Shown piece after piece: positions 8,676 through 16,877 of a stretch of 64,000 nucleotides of DNA. A model generated the notes under the pieces. That model was not told the DNA's origin. It saw only the letters and a list, made by a program, of their open reading frames with translations, and searched no databases. Source of the stretch: Actinobaculum massiliense (GTDB lineage Bacteria > Actinomycetota > Actinomycetes > Actinomycetales > Actinomycetaceae); assembly GCF_001457435.1 (NCBI RefSeq), contig NZ_LN881717.1:815896-879895 (forward strand), read 5' to 3'. The stretch's first letter is position 1. Each line of letters opens with the position of its first letter. The position numbers and the translations under genes were made by a program.

Positions 8676-9442
8676 TCGTTATTCTCGCACTTTTTATCCT
8701 GCTGGTCTGGCTCTATTCTTCCACTCCTCACTCCAGCTCCCGGGCGAGGCCCGGGGCGCCAGATACGCGGCGTACCACATTCGGATTGCGACGTCGGCGT
8801 CGCGAATTAGCACCGCAAAACACCCCGGTACGCGGATCGAAACGCCCGGAGCGCGGATCGAAACGCCCGGCAAGCAACGCAAAACGACTGGCGCGCGGTA
8901 CGGATATCGGGATGCTCGCCGCGGAGGCGGCCGCGCGGATGCGCTCAGGAGCGAGTACCGAAGATGCTTGGCGTAAAACGGTGGCGCGGATCGGAGTCCC
9001 GCAACCGGCCGGAGGCGAACTCGACGACGTCGGTGTTCCGCGAGCACTTCGCCATCTCTGGCAGGGCGCAAGAACAAAACGGCACCGCAAGAAAAACATT
9101 TCCCTCAACGGGATTCCGCCCGTCGTAGCGGTCTGCCGGCTCTCCCATCTCACCGGAGCCAGCGCCGCGGATGTTCTTGAGGCGTGCGCGGAAGGGATCA
9201 GCGACGCCGCCCGGGCCGCGGCGGAGCGCAATATCGCCCTGGCCGGACCGCTCTCGAGCTCCAAGATACTGGCTTTTCTCCCCGTTATTGGTCTATTTTT
9301 GGCCATCGCCTTCGGCTCTGATCCCATTGCATTTCTCTTCGGGTCTCCATTCGGCCTCGTCTGCTTGGCTGCATCCCTTCTCGCGGAGCTTGCCGGCATC
9401 GTCTGGACCCGCAAACTCGTGGCGAAAGCGGCTACCGTATGA
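8672..9442 (+). CDS. TadB-like inner-membrane platform protein
   Basis: 256 aa from a GTG at 8672 overlapping the tadA stop (GTGA). One N-terminal membrane helix, a very basic linker with a tandem 7-residue repeat (RGSKRPE/RGSKRPA), a GspF-like cytoplasmic domain (LAAEAAARMRSGASTEDAW and onward), then two C-terminal helices (ILAFLPVIGLFLAIAF and LVCLAASLLAELAGIVW). Shorter than proteobacterial TadB, matching the compact actinobacterial versions (Rv3658c type). It would form the membrane platform with TadC and contact the ATPase. Translation appears coupled on both sides. Confidence 0.85.
   Translation: MIVILALFILLVWLYSSTPHSSSRARPGAPDTRRTTFGLRRRRRELAPQNTPVRGSKRPERGSKRPASNAKRLARGTDIGMLAAEAAARMRSGASTEDAWRKTVARIGVPQPAGGELDDVGVPRALRHLWQGARTKRHRKKNISLNGIPPVVAVCRLSHLTGASAADVLEACAEGISDAARAAAERNIALAGPLSSSKILAFLPVIGLFLAIAFGSDPIAFLFGSPFGLVCLAASLLAELAGIVWTRKLVAKAATV
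8831..8872 (+). repeat. 21-bp tandem duplication inside tadB-like gene
   Basis: Two copies of CGCGGATCGAAACGCCCGG start at 8831 and 8852 (period 21 bp, in frame), giving the peptide repeat RGSKRPE-RGSKRPA in the basic linker after the first membrane helix. The reading frame is kept, so copy number could vary without inactivating the gene. Confidence 0.85.
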
Positions 9443-9972
9443 CTCTTCTCCTCGGGCTTTGGATTTTCATCCTTGCCGCCACTTACACCGCCACAGCGGT
9501 TTTCCGCCGTACGGCTCCGTGCCGCCCGAATCCGCTTCCGGCTTCAGACCCGGCCACTCTGGCCGATTTGGCTCGCGCCGCGCTCCTCTCGGGCGCCTCC
9601 TTGCCCGCCGCGCTCGAAGCGGTGGATACGGCGACGGGAGAAGAATGCACTGCCACCGGGCTGGCCCTCACCGCGCGACTGCTGGTGTTAGGCAGCCCGT
9701 GGGAGGAGGCATGGGCGCACGTCCCTCCCCGTTGCGCACTCCTGCGCGACGCACTCGAACCCTCATGGGAGGACGGCGCGGCACCCGTCCCGCTCCTGAC
9801 CCGTGCCGCCACCAGCTACCGTTCCCAACGATCGCATTTGGCGCGCGAGGCGGCCGCGGAACTCGGGACACGCCTGGTCCTTCCCCTCACCCTCTGTTTT
9901 CTCCCGGCATTTATTTTCTTAGGAGTGGTGCCGGTAATTGCCTCGGCGGGCCTGGCATTCTTCGGCTCCTAG
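9439..9972 (+). CDS. TadC-like inner-membrane protein
   Basis: 177 aa; ATG at 9439 overlaps the TadB stop (ATGA). N-terminal hydrophobic segment (LLLGLWIFILAATYTATAVF), a GspF-like core with LARAALLSGASLPAALEAVD and LGSPWEEAWAHVP, and C-terminal helices (LVLPLTLCFLPAFIFLGVVPVIASAGLAFF). Equivalent to Rv3657c-type short TadC proteins. Last gene of the cpaE-tadA-tadB-tadC operon. The 257-nt gap that follows is AT-richer and should contain the tad terminator and the crp promoter, but no strong hairpin was found there. Confidence 0.82.
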   Translation: MTLLLGLWIFILAATYTATAVFRRTAPCRPNPLPASDPATLADLARAALLSGASLPAALEAVDTATGEECTATGLALTARLLVLGSPWEEAWAHVPPRCALLRDALEPSWEDGAAPVPLLTRAATSYRSQRSHLAREAAAELGTRLVLPLTLCFLPAFIFLGVVPVIASAGLAFFGS

Positions 9973-10229
9973 GCCACAAACGGCTATCTATCGCCGAAAA
10001 GTGGCCTCAAGTTTCTCGGCGACCGGCGTCTTCGAATCCGCTTGCGAAACATTTTCCCTTTTTGCCTCCTTATTTTTTGCGGGCAAATTCCAACTTTTTT
10101 GCTTCTTTCATGAGCGATAAGTCACCATTTCCCCCGTAATTTTGGCAAGATGTGAGTTGTAACGTATCGCGGCACCGTGTGCTGCGATCTTGAGATGACC
10201 GTCTGTTGTTACTCAGAAAGTAGGATGCG

Positions 10230-10907
10230 ATGGATATAGAAGTTTTGAGTTCGGTTCCGCTTTTCAAGGACCTCAACCAGGAAGACCTCTCGGGCCTCGG
10301 CTCCATGATGAGCGAAACCTCGATTAAGCGCGGGGAGAGCCTCTTCCACGAGGGCGATGAAGGCGACCGCCTCTACATTATTACCGAGGGCAAGGTGAAG
10401 CTTAGCCACACGTCCGACGACGGACGCGAAAACCTCATCGCCGTCCTTGGTCCGGGTGAAGTGATTGGCGAGCTTTCGCTTTTCGATTTGGGACCGCGTT
10501 CTTCTACCGTCACGGCTATCGCTCCAACCAAGCTCTTCTCGCTTGCTCATCGCGATATGAAGACTTTCATTCGCGAGCATCCTGAACTTGCAATTTCCAT
10601 GTTGCGCGAGCTTTCTCGCCGCCTGCGCGCGACCAACGAAAATATGGCTGATCTCGTCTTCTCAGACGTTCCCGGCCGAGTGGCGAAGGCCCTGCTCGAC
10701 CTCGCCAACCGCTTCGGTGAGCGCACTCCCGAAGGAATCTTCGTGGCGCATGATCTGACTCAGGAAGAGCTTGCGCACCTGGTAGGCGCCTCGCGTGAGA
10801 CCGTCAACAAGTCTCTGGCTGATTTTGTTTCGCGCGGATGGATTCGCCTGGAGGGCCGCGCGGTTCTCCTCATTGAGATCGGCCGTTTGCAGCGCCGCGC
10901 CCACTAG
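10230..10907 (+). CDS. Crp/Fnr-family transcription regulator (GlxR/Crp type)
   Basis: 225 aa. N-terminal cyclic-nucleotide-binding domain with GDRLYIITEGKVKLSH and the phosphate-binding cassette GEVIGELSLFDLGPRSSTVTA (Glu and Arg that contact cAMP are present, with Ser-Ser after the Arg). C-terminal winged helix with LTQEELAHLVGASRETVNKSLADF. Length and layout match actinobacterial Crp/GlxR (about 225 aa), global regulators of carbon and energy metabolism. Monocistronic, followed by an extraordinary perfect hairpin at 11001. The Crp gene near ponA/whiB is conserved synteny with mycobacteria (Rv3676 region). I saw no convincing TGTGA-N6-TCACA site next to it. Confidence 0.93.
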   Translation: MDIEVLSSVPLFKDLNQEDLSGLGSMMSETSIKRGESLFHEGDEGDRLYIITEGKVKLSHTSDDGRENLIAVLGPGEVIGELSLFDLGPRSSTVTAIAPTKLFSLAHRDMKTFIREHPELAISMLRELSRRLRATNENMADLVFSDVPGRVAKALLDLANRFGERTPEGIFVAHDLTQEELAHLVGASRETVNKSLADFVSRGWIRLEGRAVLLIEIGRLQRRAH

Positions 10908-11000
10908 CGCGAACGCAAAGCGTAGCGACCTGCCGAATGGTTCAAAACGCGAATATATAGCGTAAATATTCTGCTCGCCGCGGCTCATTCCCGGCGCGCT

Positions 11001-11054
11001 TGAGAAATGAAGGTTGTGGGTGGAAAGCGTTCCACCCACAACCTTCATTTCTCA
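11001..11054. repeat. 25-bp perfect inverted repeat with 4-nt loop
   Basis: Arms at 11001-11025 and 11030-11054 are exactly complementary, with loop AGCG. The arm begins TGAGAAATGAAGG and ends GTGGGTGGAA. It lies between the crp stop and the convergent TPR gene, where a bidirectional terminator is expected. It has no long T tract on either side and is much longer than a usual terminator stem, so a mobile-element relic or an RNA-processing hairpin is also possible. Confidence 0.9.
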
Positions 11055-11082
11055 TGTGGGCAATATGCCCACCAACTAGTGA

Positions 11083-11601
11083 TCACACGCCGCCAAAGTC
11101 CTCGGCGTCGAGGATCTGCCCCACGAGCGCGCCCGCCTCCTGCTCCGCGGCCGCTAGTCCCCGCCTGACCTCCTCGGGGGATGGAGCATTCAAACCGGAT
11201 GCGGGCACCTCAACCGAAGAATCCTCTATTTGTGCGGAAAACGCCAGGATCGCGCGTTCATACATTTCCACCGCAACTAGTTTTCCTCCGCTGGCCGCCC
11301 CGGCCCGCGCAACCAAGAGCAGGGCGAACGCTTCCCATGGGCTCTTCGTGGCCCCGAGAGTTGTGGCCGCGTCCTGGGCGTAGGCGAGGGCACGCGAAAA
11401 CTCGGAATTATCGAGAGCTAGTTGCGCCAGACGTAACTCCACACGAGCCTCCGCGGCCAAGCCTTCTTGAGTGTACGGGAAGGGAATAAGCCCAAGGGCC
11501 TCCTCAAATAGCTCTCGGGCGGGGTCGGTCGCGCCCGTAGTCAGAGCACATTCGCCCGCTTTCTCAAGAACCAGAGGTACGTCGAGGCTGACCCGGCGCG
11601 T
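11083..11601 (-). pseudogene. C-terminal part of the TPR protein, in a shifted frame
   Basis: Open frame whose translated part upstream of position 11460 runs VPLVLEKAGECALTTG, then DPARELFEEALGLIPFPYTQ, and on into LAAEARVELRLAQLALDNSEF. This is the natural continuation of the TPR protein encoded at 11541-12617 but in the -1 frame. Only a TTG at 11460 could start it independently, with no Shine-Dalgarno sequence. Restoring one base near 11590 would join the two into a single protein of about 511 aa (start 12617, stop 11083). Its end is Glu/Asp-rich (ILDAEDFGGV). Best read as the 3' half of a broken or frameshift-regulated gene. Confidence 0.75.
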
Positions 11602-12617
11602 TCCCTTCTCTCGTACACCGCGGCCGCCCGGGTATAGGAATCCTGTGCACTGGTGAGATCACCGGCCTCCACCAGCCAATCTCCCAGGCGTGAAAAAACC
11701 TCGAATTTTTCGACGTCGGTGCAACCGTCAAGCGCCCGCGCACTTTGCCGTAGTGATTCCACACTTTCTTTGATCTGTCCGCAGGTGCGCTGGGCCCGGG
11801 CGAGGAATCGTAGTGCCCGCGAGCGCACCGAGGAAGGTAGCGCCTGGACCTGTGCGCCGGTGGCGCGCTGGAATACCTCCAGCGTCTCGATTGCCTCGTC
11901 ATTCATTCCCAGCTCGACCAAGCATTCACCCCTTGCCGCTTGAATGCGTAGCGAACCGGCGAGGCGATCCTCACGCAAAAGGCTAAGCTCTCCAGCCTGG
12001 TTATAGAGCAAAAGAGCATCGGCGTACTTGCCGCGCCCGCGGAGGTGATCGCCCAGTTCCGTTAGGTGGAGGGCTTGACGCTCCCGGTGTCGCGCATCGC
12101 GCGGCTCCGCATTCACGGCTTTCTGATGAGTGTCAAGAGCGGCGGAAATCTCGCCGCAGTCCACACAGGCGCGGGCTAAGGCGGTGAGGGACCGGGTATG
12201 GAGAACGAGCTCTTTGCTTTCGCTGAAAATATGAGCTGCCTCGGTAAGCGGACTAACCGCCGCGAGTGCATAGCCCGCCGCCAAGTAGGCCTCACCGAGC
12301 TCGACCAAGCATTGTCCGAGAACTGAGGGGGTCGTATCCGAGTTTTCTCTACCCGGAGCCCAGCTCTCCGACCATTGTCCACCGCTGGCCTCCGGGCCAC
12401 CGTTGTCCGCCAGGGTCTCACCGACCTTCGGATCCTCGCTCGGATCCGCGCCCACTAAATCTGAGCCAGCCACCATCGGGTCCACTCCGCGGGCGAGATC
12501 CACCGCTCGTTTGTAGCTCGCAATGCCGAAAAGGTACTCGCCGCGCGCAATATCAGCGCGAGCACTGCTGAGCGCCCGCGCCAGGCTCGAGCGCGCTTCT
12601 TCGGACTGCCCGCTCAT
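11541..12617 (-). CDS. Tetratricopeptide-repeat protein (frameshifted, N-terminal part)
   Basis: About 358 aa from ATG 12617 (AGAGGAAG just upstream; a TTG at 12641 is less likely). Built from helix-turn-helix TPR-like units, for example CLVELGEAYLAAGYALAAVS, LTALARACVDCGEISAALDT and LTELGDHLRGRGKYADALLLYN; no signal peptide or catalytic motif. The frame closes after STYLWFLRKRANVL, where a sensible TPR continuation exists one frame over (see 11083-11601). No canonical slippery heptamer followed by a structure is evident at the junction, so a one-base deletion or a sequencing error is more likely than programmed frameshifting. Function unknown; convergent with crp and next to tRNA-Pro. Confidence 0.8.
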   Translation of the reverse strand: MSGQSEEARSSLARALSSARADIARGEYLFGIASYKRAVDLARGVDPMVAGSDLVGADPSEDPKVGETLADNGGPEASGGQWSESWAPGRENSDTTPSVLGQCLVELGEAYLAAGYALAAVSPLTEAAHIFSESKELVLHTRSLTALARACVDCGEISAALDTHQKAVNAEPRDARHRERQALHLTELGDHLRGRGKYADALLLYNQAGELSLLREDRLAGSLRIQAARGECLVELGMNDEAIETLEVFQRATGAQVQALPSSVRSRALRFLARAQRTCGQIKESVESLRQSARALDGCTDVEKFEVFSRLGDWLVEAGDLTSAQDSYTRAAAVYERRERAGSASTYLWFLRKRANVL

Positions 12618-12676
12618 CTTCCTCCTCTTTCCCCGGCCCAAAGTCTTCTCAGCCAGGCTAGAGCAGAGAACAAAAC

Positions 12677-12706
12677 AAAGGGCCGAGGAAAACTCCTCGG
12701 CCCTTT
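12677..12706 (-). terminator. Rho-independent terminator after tRNA-Pro
   Basis: Perfect 13-bp stem AAAGGGCCGAGGA / TCCTCGGCCCTTT with a 4-nt loop, followed on the minus strand by GTTTTGTTC. It begins 7 nt below the 3' end of the tRNA. Confidence 0.88.
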
Positions 12707-12712
12707 AGTTCG

Positions 12713-12786
<74 letters not shown>

Positions 12787-12891
12787 ATTGGCAACTCGAT
12801 CATAATAGCCGAAATCCGCCCACGTACCTAAGTTCTGTGGCGTGATACACGGCGCAAATTCCCCGGGTGCCAGCAAACGATGCTTGCGCAC

Positions 12892-13881
12892 CTATCGGGC
12901 CACTACCCGCACCTCAAGAAGAACAGCTTCCGGCGGCCGTAATGCTCGCACCGGTACCCACGGAGATGTTCCCAATCCGGTGGGCAAATCAACATACATT
13001 TCGCCGGGAAGCGCCACCACTCCACCCTCGCCGCGTAGCGGCTCATCACCGGTATCGGGCCAGGCAAACAGACCTGAATCGAGCCGGTTAGGCAAATCGC
13101 AGTTGGTGGTGAGCGAACCAATAACCGGCAAAGCCAGTTGTCCGCCGTGCGTGTGGCCCGTCAACACAAGGTCACGCCCATCGTCCTTCATTGCATTGAG
13201 CGTGCGCTGGTAGGGAGCGTGTGCCAACCCAATCCGCAGGCGAGGTTCATCTTCGGCGTCATCCCCCGGAGGGAAAGCGTCGTAGAAGAGATGCGGATCG
13301 TCAACTCCAACCAGGTCAAGATCCCATTCAGCCGCCCTCATCCGCGCCCGACGATTATTGAGGTCCGCCCAACCGCGGTCGGCGAAGGCCGCGGCCATTT
13401 CCGCATAGGGCAAATCCCGGGCTCGATCCGGAGCGTGGCTCGAAGCCTCGCCGGTGCCTTGGTACCGGCTCTTCACCAGGTAGAGGAAAGGATTGAGCTT
13501 GGGCCGCGGCGAAAAGTAATCATTGGAGCCAAAAACGAAGGCACCGGGCAACCCGGCAAATGGCTCTAGTGCGTAGAGCAAAGCCTCAAGCGCGTGGGCG
13601 GAGGAAAGGTTATCGCCGGTCAGAGCGATAAAATCCGGATCTTCCTGCGCCAAAGACCGAATGAAATCTATCTTTCGCGCCTGGCAAGCCAGCAGGTGAA
13701 TATCGGTCAGGTGTATAACTCGGAGTGGCCGGAGATCATCCCCCGCCGGCTCCTCGCGTAGTAGCGTCACGCTACGCCGCTGTAGGCGGTAGGCACACGC
13801 CTCGACGGCGGCGCCCGCGGCCACCGCCGCTCCGCCCAACACGGCAAGGCCGGCCGCGCGCCGCACGGTTCGCATTTTCAT
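12892..13881 (-). CDS. Membrane-anchored metallophosphoesterase
   Basis: About 329 aa. Calcineurin-like phosphoesterase with metal ligands in DIH (HLTDIHLLA), GDN (ALTGDNLSS), a GSND motif (VFGSNDYFS, usual GNH/GNHD replaced), LAHAP and GHTHGGQ. A basic N-terminus is followed by a hydrophobic stretch AAGLAVLGGAAVAAGAAVEA, so it is probably anchored with the enzyme outside. I prefer the ATG at 13881 because AGGAG is 9 nt upstream; the open frame extends to 13953, only 8 nt from the penicillin-binding-protein stop. Same arrangement as Rv3682-Rv3683 in mycobacteria. Substrate unknown; YkuE/UDP-2,3-diacylglucosamine-pyrophosphatase-like hydrolases are the closest pattern. Confidence 0.88.
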   Translation of the reverse strand: MKMRTVRRAAGLAVLGGAAVAAGAAVEACAYRLQRRSVTLLREEPAGDDLRPLRVIHLTDIHLLACQARKIDFIRSLAQEDPDFIALTGDNLSSAHALEALLYALEPFAGLPGAFVFGSNDYFSPRPKLNPFLYLVKSRYQGTGEASSHAPDRARDLPYAEMAAAFADRGWADLNNRRARMRAAEWDLDLVGVDDPHLFYDAFPPGDDAEDEPRLRIGLAHAPYQRTLNAMKDDGRDLVLTGHTHGGQLALPVIGSLTTNCDLPNRLDSGLFAWPDTGDEPLRGEGGVVALPGEMYVDLPTGLGTSPWVPVRALRPPEAVLLEVRVVAR

Positions 13882-13961
13882 CTGCATATTCTCCTGCCTT
13901 GATTCACCCGGACCCGCCGGCCGCAACGGCGCTGTCGCGAGAAATTCCGACATCCCGGCGC

Positions 13962-16190
13962 CTAGTCAGTCGGCTCGTCCTCATACTCCACCGGCTCTTC
14001 CGCCGGCGGCTCTTCAACGGGCTCTTCCTCGTACTCGGGCTCTTCCTCGGTGTAACGCGGAGCCGGTTGCCGTTGCGGAAGCGGCTCCGTTGTTACATTC
14101 CGGGACGCCGGGTTCGGGAATGGAGTGGGCGGAGTGCCCGCCAGCGCCCGACTGTTGTAGGAGGAGAAGATCGTGGCCGGGAACAAACCGCCGTAGACCT
14201 CGTGGTAGTAACGACCCTTGATGACCGAATCGAACATCGAGATATTGCCCTCGATATGGCCCTGCCACACGGAGGTGGCCAGGTCCGGGGTGAATCCGAC
14301 GAACCAGGCGTGCCAGTCATCGTTGGCGGTACCCGTCTTTCCGGCCACCGCTCGTCCGTCACGAATTTGCGCGTTCTTTCCGGTTCCGCCGGGAGCAACT
14401 ACCTTCTCCAGCACTTCCGTTGCCTGGCGGGCAACATCCGGCTCGAGTACCTGCTCGCACTTGGGCGAGCGGCTGGCGATAACCTCTCCGTTCTGATTCT
14501 CAATCGAGGTGTAGCTCATTGCATCGCAACGGGTGCCATCATTGGCGAGGGTCGCACCCGCCACCGCCATCGATAGCGGGGTTACTTCGTTGGCGCCAAG
14601 CACCAGGGGCGGGCCGTAATTCCACTTGCCGTCCGGGTTGCCCATGCGAACGCCCATCTTTTCCGCGGTGCCGATAATGTCGCACAGATCCACTTCCATG
14701 GCCATATGCGCGGCGCCGCCGTTAATGGAGTTCTTGATCGCGTATTCCACCGTATTGCGCCCACCGGGCCAGCCGAGGTTAGACACGTGCCATGCCGCGC
14801 TACCCTGCACCGGCTCGCAGGAAGCATGGAATGAATTGCGCGGATAGGTGGTATCAGCATTGAGTGAAACAACGTCATGCGCGGAATGGCCGGTTCGGAT
14901 CCACTCCACCAGCGTAAAGATCTTGAAAGCTGAACCGGTCTGGAAACCGGATCCACCACCCATATTCTTCCCCACGTTCACATTGACCTGTGTCATGCGA
15001 TCGTCGGTTTCATTCGGAGTGCCGAAGCGCGTATTTTGCGCCATTGAGACGATATGCCCGGTGCCCGGCTGGACGCTGGTGAGTGCCGCCTCAATACCCG
15101 ATGGGTCGTCAACCGGCTGCTGTTCAACCACCGAATCGTAGGCTTGTTGCTGCTTCACCGGGTCCAGGGTGGTGTGGATGACGAGGCCGCCGCGGTAGAG
15201 CTGGCGGGTGCGGTCAGAGGCATCCTTGCCCCACGATTCATCCTGGAGCAAATCCTTGACCACGTATTCGCAGAAGTAAGCCGAGATACCAGCCGCTCCG
15301 CAACCGGCGGGCTGAGTGGAAATGTGGAGAGTGTCTTCCACCGGAACCCGGACTCCGGCGTCGTACTCTTCCTGCGTAATGTAGCCGTCACGCAACATCG
15401 TCGACAGCACCACGTTGCGCCGCTCAAAAGCGTTCTCCGGATGCTTGGCCGGATCCCACTTCGCCGGGTTCTGCGTGATACCCGCGAGGGTGGCCGCCTC
15501 GATGTAATTGAGGTCCTTCGCAGACTTGGAGAAGTAATGTTGCGCGGCAACTTCCACGCCGTATTGCGAGGGGCCGAACTGCACCAGGTTGAGGTAACCG
15601 GTGAGAATTTCGTCTTTCGTCATCGTCTTTTCGACGGCGACGGCGTAGCGGGCCTCGTTGATTTTTCGCGGGTAAGTTTGCTCGGTGGCACTGCGAATCA
15701 TATCCTCGTCGCCGCGAATGCGGCCCTGCTCCACCATCGAGTTCTTCACGTACTGCTGGGTGATCGACGATCCACCCGAGGTTCCACCGGTAACAATATT
15801 TGAGGCGAGGGCACCCAAGGTTCCCTGCACGTCAATGCCGTGATGCTCGTAGAAGCGGCGGTCCTCAATCGCCACCGCGGCGTCCTTCATTGGTTGCGCG
15901 ATTTGATCCGAAGAGACGACGATGCGGTTCTCGGCGAAGAAACGCGCGATCACCGATCCGTCCGCCGCCAAAAGCACGGACTGTTCAGACGGTTCGGTAA
16001 ACCCGAGATCGTCCGGAACTTCCTCGAAAACCCCCGTTACCGCATTAACCGCGGTTCCCGCGCTCATTGCGAAGGGCAGGGCCAACCCGGCAACGAGGAT
16101 TCCTCCCCCGGTAATGGCCAGGATTAGCGCCAGCAAAAGGGTGCCAATTTGCGCACCGGTAGCCTGCGAAGCAAGACGGTTGTTCGACAT
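13962..16190 (-). CDS. ponA: Bifunctional penicillin-binding protein (class A, PonA type)
   Basis: 742 aa. Peptidoglycan glycosyltransferase plus D,D-transpeptidase at the outer face of the membrane. One N-terminal helix (LLLALILAITGGGILVAGLA); GT51 domain with EDRRFYEHHGID, GGSSITQQYVKN and EILTGYLNLVQFG; transpeptidase domain with the SxxK serine (GSAFKIFT), SxN (KNSINGG) and KTG (AGKTGTANDDWHAWFVG). It ends in a Pro/Glu tail (EEEPEYEEEPVEEPPAEE) in place of the PASTA domain of mycobacterial PonA2. Divergent from whiB across 263 nt. Co-oriented with the phosphoesterase, which begins just after its stop. Confidence 0.96.
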   Translation of the reverse strand: MSNNRLASQATGAQIGTLLLALILAITGGGILVAGLALPFAMSAGTAVNAVTGVFEEVPDDLGFTEPSEQSVLLAADGSVIARFFAENRIVVSSDQIAQPMKDAAVAIEDRRFYEHHGIDVQGTLGALASNIVTGGTSGGSSITQQYVKNSMVEQGRIRGDEDMIRSATEQTYPRKINEARYAVAVEKTMTKDEILTGYLNLVQFGPSQYGVEVAAQHYFSKSAKDLNYIEAATLAGITQNPAKWDPAKHPENAFERRNVVLSTMLRDGYITQEEYDAGVRVPVEDTLHISTQPAGCGAAGISAYFCEYVVKDLLQDESWGKDASDRTRQLYRGGLVIHTTLDPVKQQQAYDSVVEQQPVDDPSGIEAALTSVQPGTGHIVSMAQNTRFGTPNETDDRMTQVNVNVGKNMGGGSGFQTGSAFKIFTLVEWIRTGHSAHDVVSLNADTTYPRNSFHASCEPVQGSAAWHVSNLGWPGGRNTVEYAIKNSINGGAAHMAMEVDLCDIIGTAEKMGVRMGNPDGKWNYGPPLVLGANEVTPLSMAVAGATLANDGTRCDAMSYTSIENQNGEVIASRSPKCEQVLEPDVARQATEVLEKVVAPGGTGKNAQIRDGRAVAGKTGTANDDWHAWFVGFTPDLATSVWQGHIEGNISMFDSVIKGRYYHEVYGGLFPATIFSSYNSRALAGTPPTPFPNPASRNVTTEPLPQRQPAPRYTEEEPEYEEEPVEEPPAEEPVEYEDEPTD

Positions 16191-16453
16191 ACCTCCAAGA
16201 ATACGTGCGAATTGGGGCCGGTGTTGTGCTCTGTTTCTCTCGTGTCCCGGGAAAGTTCCCCGCTCCGCCCTCGCCTCCTCCCAGAGGGTGAGAAGGCAAC
16301 GCCAAAATAAACCAAACTCAATAGAATTAGAGACAGTAGAATCTTTGACTTTGCCGCATTGTAGCGAGACAAGTAAAGTAACTACTCAGGATAAGGTGCC
16401 GACGGCCTTTGACCGAGTGCACGAGGATTGGGTAGCCAGAGCAAGGAAGGCAC

Positions 16454-16774
16454 ATGACGCAAGTTTCGCAGCACTCTAGCTGGACTGCTTACGCCTCCTG
16501 CGCTACCAACGATCCGGACGCGCTCTTCGTTCGCGGCGCCGCCCAGCGCCAGGCCCGCCAGATTTGCTTCACCTGCCCGGTCCGCCTGTTCTGTTTAGCC
16601 GATGCCCTCGATAACAATATGGATTTCGGAGTTTGGGGAGGCCTGACGGAACGTGAGCGGCGGGCAGTCCTACGCAAGCATCCCAACGAAGATAATTGGT
16701 ATCGCCATATCACCCAGGGCACCGATAGCCTGGCCCAATCCCTGCGTGAGGGCCCGCCTAGCCGGCGTGCTTAG
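16454..16774 (+). CDS. WhiB-family iron-sulfur regulator (WhiB4-like)
   Basis: 106 aa. Four cysteines that ligate a [4Fe-4S] cluster: Cys16, Cys38, Cys41 and Cys47 (C-X21-C-X2-C-X5-C), then the family turn GVWGGLT and a basic ERERRAVLRK stretch. WhiB proteins are nitric oxide/oxygen-sensing transcription factors found only in actinobacteria and their phages. Its place beside a class A PBP, a phosphoesterase and a Crp gene mirrors whiB4 in mycobacteria, which supports WhiB4 over other WhiB subfamilies. Start ATG 16454 lies 9 nt after AAGGCAC; the upstream region is AT-rich. Confidence 0.93.
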   Translation: MTQVSQHSSWTAYASCATNDPDALFVRGAAQRQARQICFTCPVRLFCLADALDNNMDFGVWGGLTERERRAVLRKHPNEDNWYRHITQGTDSLAQSLREGPPSRRA

Positions 16775-16877
16775 GATCTCCGCGCAGAGAACTGGCGGCC
16801 GGCCAACCAACCGCGCTAGGGTAGATCGCCCTATAATTTCCCTCGTTCCTAAAACAGCTTTATCTTCGGAGGTCCTC

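Noticed and set aside
10150-10170. TGTGAGTTGTAACGTA before crp, like a Crp/GlxR site
   Set aside because: Second half does not match TCACA; not credible as an operator.
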